Positions 61,984 through 64,000 of a stretch of 64,000 nucleotides of DNA are shown here, one piece after another. The position numbers and the translations under genes are program-made. This stretch comes from Methanoculleus chikugoensis (GTDB lineage: Archaea > Halobacteriota > Methanomicrobia > Methanomicrobiales > Methanoculleaceae): NCBI RefSeq assembly GCF_900095385.1, contig NZ_FMID01000017.1, positions 1 through 64,000 of the forward strand, written 5' to 3'. The notes beneath the pieces were generated by a model. It was not told the DNA's origin. It worked only from the letters and a program-made list of their open reading frames with translations, and searched no databases. Within the stretch, counting starts at the first letter, position 1; each line of letters begins with the position of its first letter.

Positions 61984-62654
61984 CAGAGATGGAGCCCCCC
62001 GGCAGTGACATGGTATCCGGCCGGCACCGGAACGAATCCCGACTCTGTGCTCGGAACGGCCGTGTTCACCGTCGCCGTCCAGACGTTCTCCTTTATCAGG
62101 TATTTCACGCCCCCGCCGCCCTGATACCTGAGATCGAACGAGATCGTTGTGGCGTTCTCCGGCGGAACAAAACCGTCGAGGAAGACGACCGTGGTGTAAG
62201 TCCCGCCCGATCGTCGGCTGAACTCGGCGACGCTCGCGTTGTCCGGGGTTGCGAGGACCGGCACGAGCAGCCGCGGCTCTTCCTTCGTCTCGAACTCACC
62301 GGATGGTACGAAGATATCCTGCGCGTAGTCCTCCGTCGTCGTGAACGCGAGCATCTTCCCGTACTGCGTCTCCCGGATCGCCGTCCGCCACCCGGCGGGC
62401 TGGCGAGCGCTGGACGCCTCGAAGATCACCAGCTCGCCCTTCGCGTTCGCCGGGACCGGGATCATGACCGTGGCGGTGCCGTTCACGGCAAGACCGGAGA
62501 GACCGGTGATCTCGATCATATAGGAGTCGTTCGGCATGGTCGTCGAGACGAATGCAGGACCAAGGAAGAGCAGGAAGACCACCACGGCGAGGATGGTGAC
62601 CGCTATGAGCAGATTTCGCAGGGTTTTTCTGGTATTGGTATGTTTCTCGTCCAT
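61983..62654 (-). CDS. Membrane-anchored surface protein, paralog of the 43.7-kb gene
   Basis: 223 residues with anchor LIAVTILAVVVFLLFLGPAF and an outer domain closely matching the 43.7-kb protein (NGTATVMIPVPANA, EPRLLVPVLATPDN, STESGFVPVPAGY). GGTGAGGAG precedes ATG 62654. Behind promoter element copy 10 and cotranscribed with lipoprotein C. Confidence 0.77.
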   Translation of the reverse strand: MDEKHTNTRKTLRNLLIAVTILAVVVFLLFLGPAFVSTTMPNDSYMIEITGLSGLAVNGTATVMIPVPANAKGELVIFEASSARQPAGWRTAIRETQYGKMLAFTTTEDYAQDIFVPSGEFETKEEPRLLVPVLATPDNASVAEFSRRSGGTYTTVVFLDGFVPPENATTISFDLRYQGGGGVKYLIKENVWTATVNTAVPSTESGFVPVPAGYHVTAGGLHL

Positions 62655-62705
62655 CTCCTCACCATTGTCCGGCCGGGTGGGCCCCGCCTTCCGGGATCTA
62701 TGCAT

Positions 62706-62760
62706 GAGAACTCAACGTTCCCCTATAAACGATTTCTGTCACGATCCTCTACACGTCGAG
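62706..62760 (-). promoter_or_regulatory. Shared 55-bp promoter element, copy 10
   Basis: Plus-strand blocks: GAGAACTCAACGTTC, CTATAAACGATTTCTGTCA, CGATCCTCTACACGTCGAG. It differs from copy 9 mainly at the last positions. Confidence 0.82.
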
Positions 62761-62924
62761 CCGGATCCGTTCGTTTTGCTCCGGAGGGTTCAGGGACACT
62801 CACTGGACTGGTCGATACCGAACCCGGACTGTGGAGGTGACCGGTTACCGGAAGACACACAGACGTGCGATGGGGGATAACAGAATAGCACCGTTTTTAT
62901 ACTCCCGACCACCTGATCTCTTTA

Positions 62925-63659
62925 ATGCGGCATCAACTCCCTCTCGCGAGGACTGCTCTGCTCCTCCTCGCCCTTCTGCTTATAATCGCCCCGGGGAGTG
63001 CTGCCGGCACCATATCAAGTGAGGAGGAGTTTCCGGAGACGATACCGGACGATCCGGCCCCGGTATATATCTGGAACGTGCCGCTCAAACTGCTCCTGCT
63101 CGACTTCGTCTTCACGACCGCACCCCTGCTCTTCCTCCCGGTTCAGTTCCTCATATCAGTAACCGTATGGCTCATTCTCGGCCAGAGGTGGATCTCCAGA
63201 AAGAATGTTCTCGAACACGACACCCGCCGTGCGGCATACCGCTGCATCCGGGAGAACCCCGGGATCAACCACGCTTCCCTCTCACGCAGGCTGGGGGTTA
63301 ACATTGGAACGCTCCGGTACCACCTTGCAACCCTCTGCGAGACCGGACAGATAGTAGCTGAGCGCGATCACGGATTCTTGCGGTACTATGCGAACGGCAG
63401 ACCAGCCAGTGAGGGAGAGGGCTACCCCATCAATGGGACACGAAAGCAGATCCTCGATCTCCTTGCACAGGACCCGGGAATGGCGCGGAAAGAAGTCGCA
63501 TCCGCGCTCGGGATCTCCGGCGCATCGGTGACCTGGCATATGGCGCTGCTCATCCGGGGCGGTGCCGTACGGAGCGAGAAGGACGGGAGGCTGGTGCGCT
63601 ATTTCCCCCGGCGGGATATCGTATTCCGGGCGGATAGGAGCGCAGACGCAACCGGTTAG
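62925..63659 (+). CDS. Membrane-anchored double winged-helix regulator
   Basis: 244 residues: an N-terminal signal or helix, a second helix (LLLLDFVFTTAPLLFLPVQF), then two winged helices (about 95-155: GINHASLSRRLGVNIGTLRYHL; about 165-235: MARKEVASALGISGASVTWH). A TTTTTATAC box about 25 bp before ATG 62925 suggests a leaderless transcript. It is divergent from promoter element copy 10, so it is a candidate regulator of the element family. Confidence 0.82.
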   Translation: MRHQLPLARTALLLLALLLIIAPGSAAGTISSEEEFPETIPDDPAPVYIWNVPLKLLLLDFVFTTAPLLFLPVQFLISVTVWLILGQRWISRKNVLEHDTRRAAYRCIRENPGINHASLSRRLGVNIGTLRYHLATLCETGQIVAERDHGFLRYYANGRPASEGEGYPINGTRKQILDLLAQDPGMARKEVASALGISGASVTWHMALLIRGGAVRSEKDGRLVRYFPRRDIVFRADRSADATG

Positions 63660-63718
63660 GTCGCCCGGGGGCGGTTTGGGCTGGAGACGATGAACGAGTC
63701 CCGGTTCTCGACGCTCAC

Positions 63719-64000
63719 CTATCCGTAGACTACGGACTCGGCTACCGCGAGATCCTGCCGGGTGAACGCAATAAGAACCTCTTCTGGAGATGGCGGGGAT
63801 CCCGGGCTCCGGTGGGGAGTGATCGTGATGGTGTACCAGCACGCGTCCGGGCCGAACGTCACTTCTTTCACCGGGCAAAACATTCCGCCCGAGACCTCGT
63901 AGAGCCTTCCCGGGGTCCCGTTATAGTGGTCCCCGTACGCGTTCGGGTTTACAAGAAGCCTCATACCCCGGTCCCGGAAGGGGATCTCCTCCAAGACGAT
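63719..64000 (-). CDS. C-terminal part of a hypothetical protein (cut by the window edge)
   Basis: The frame is open from the right edge to TAG at 63719 (about 93 codons): LLVNPNAYGDHYNGTPGRLY, CPVKEVTFGPDACWYTITIT, then PEEVLIAFTRQDL. It looks like the end of a larger secreted protein of the surface island; the start is outside the window. No family recognised. Confidence 0.55.
   Translation of the reverse strand: MVLEEIPFRDRGMRLLVNPNAYGDHYNGTPGRLYEVSGGMFCPVKEVTFGPDACWYTITITPHRSPGSPPSPEEVLIAFTRQDLAVAESVVYG

Overview
The window reads as a chromosome segment of a high-GC methanogenic archaeon, most likely a member of the Methanomicrobiales close to Methanoculleus. The evidence is a coenzyme M biosynthesis operon (cysteate synthase, sulfopyruvate decarboxylase, methanogenesis marker 16), an archaeal AglB oligosaccharyltransferase, an archaeal-type CDP-alcohol phosphatidyltransferase, PGF-CTERM surface proteins, and TATA-box promoters with many short or absent leaders. 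The species call is inference from gene content; no database was consulted.

Layout. 0-7.9 kb: a glycosyltransferase remnant, a hairpin cluster, a RelE-type toxin-antitoxin pair, aglB, a lipid headgroup synthase, a DUF234-type ATPase, an AbrB-arsM operon and a HEPN/MNT pair. 7.9-14 kb: an oxygen/redox defence cluster (glutaredoxin-thioredoxin reductase fusion, rubrerythrin, CDF transporter, three iron-sulfur flavoproteins, zinc ribbon, desulforedoxin, CMD protein, peroxiredoxin). 14-22.8 kb: a multi-PAS histidine kinase, an M50 protease, chorismate mutase and the operon argC-CBS-argJ-argB. 22.9-25.1 kb: a solo tnpB element abutting the stop codon of an ADP-ribosylglycohydrolase gene.

25.1-46.7 kb and 53.2-64 kb: a large accessory cell-surface region of secreted, lipid-anchored and small membrane proteins, many in paralogous sets. 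It has three beta-propeller lipoproteins plus a decayed fourth, two caspase-fold-like proteases each paired with a PepSY-like protein, two M12B-propeptide-like proteins without a protease domain, an M28 peptidase, and three paralogous anchored proteins. Ten promoters in it share a 55-bp element that includes the TATA box. Three others share a palindrome GTTCGG-N6-CCGAAC just upstream of TATA. These two promoter families are the strongest candidates for something undescribed.

46.8-52.6 kb: a six-gene overlapping minus-strand operon for coenzyme M synthesis, with an ABC-type ATPase, a HypB-like GTPase and an Fe-S protein, divergent from an HTH regulator. 57.9-60.8 kb: a bacterial-type LonA protease and a MarR repressor that share an operator. 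The right edge cuts a minus-strand gene.
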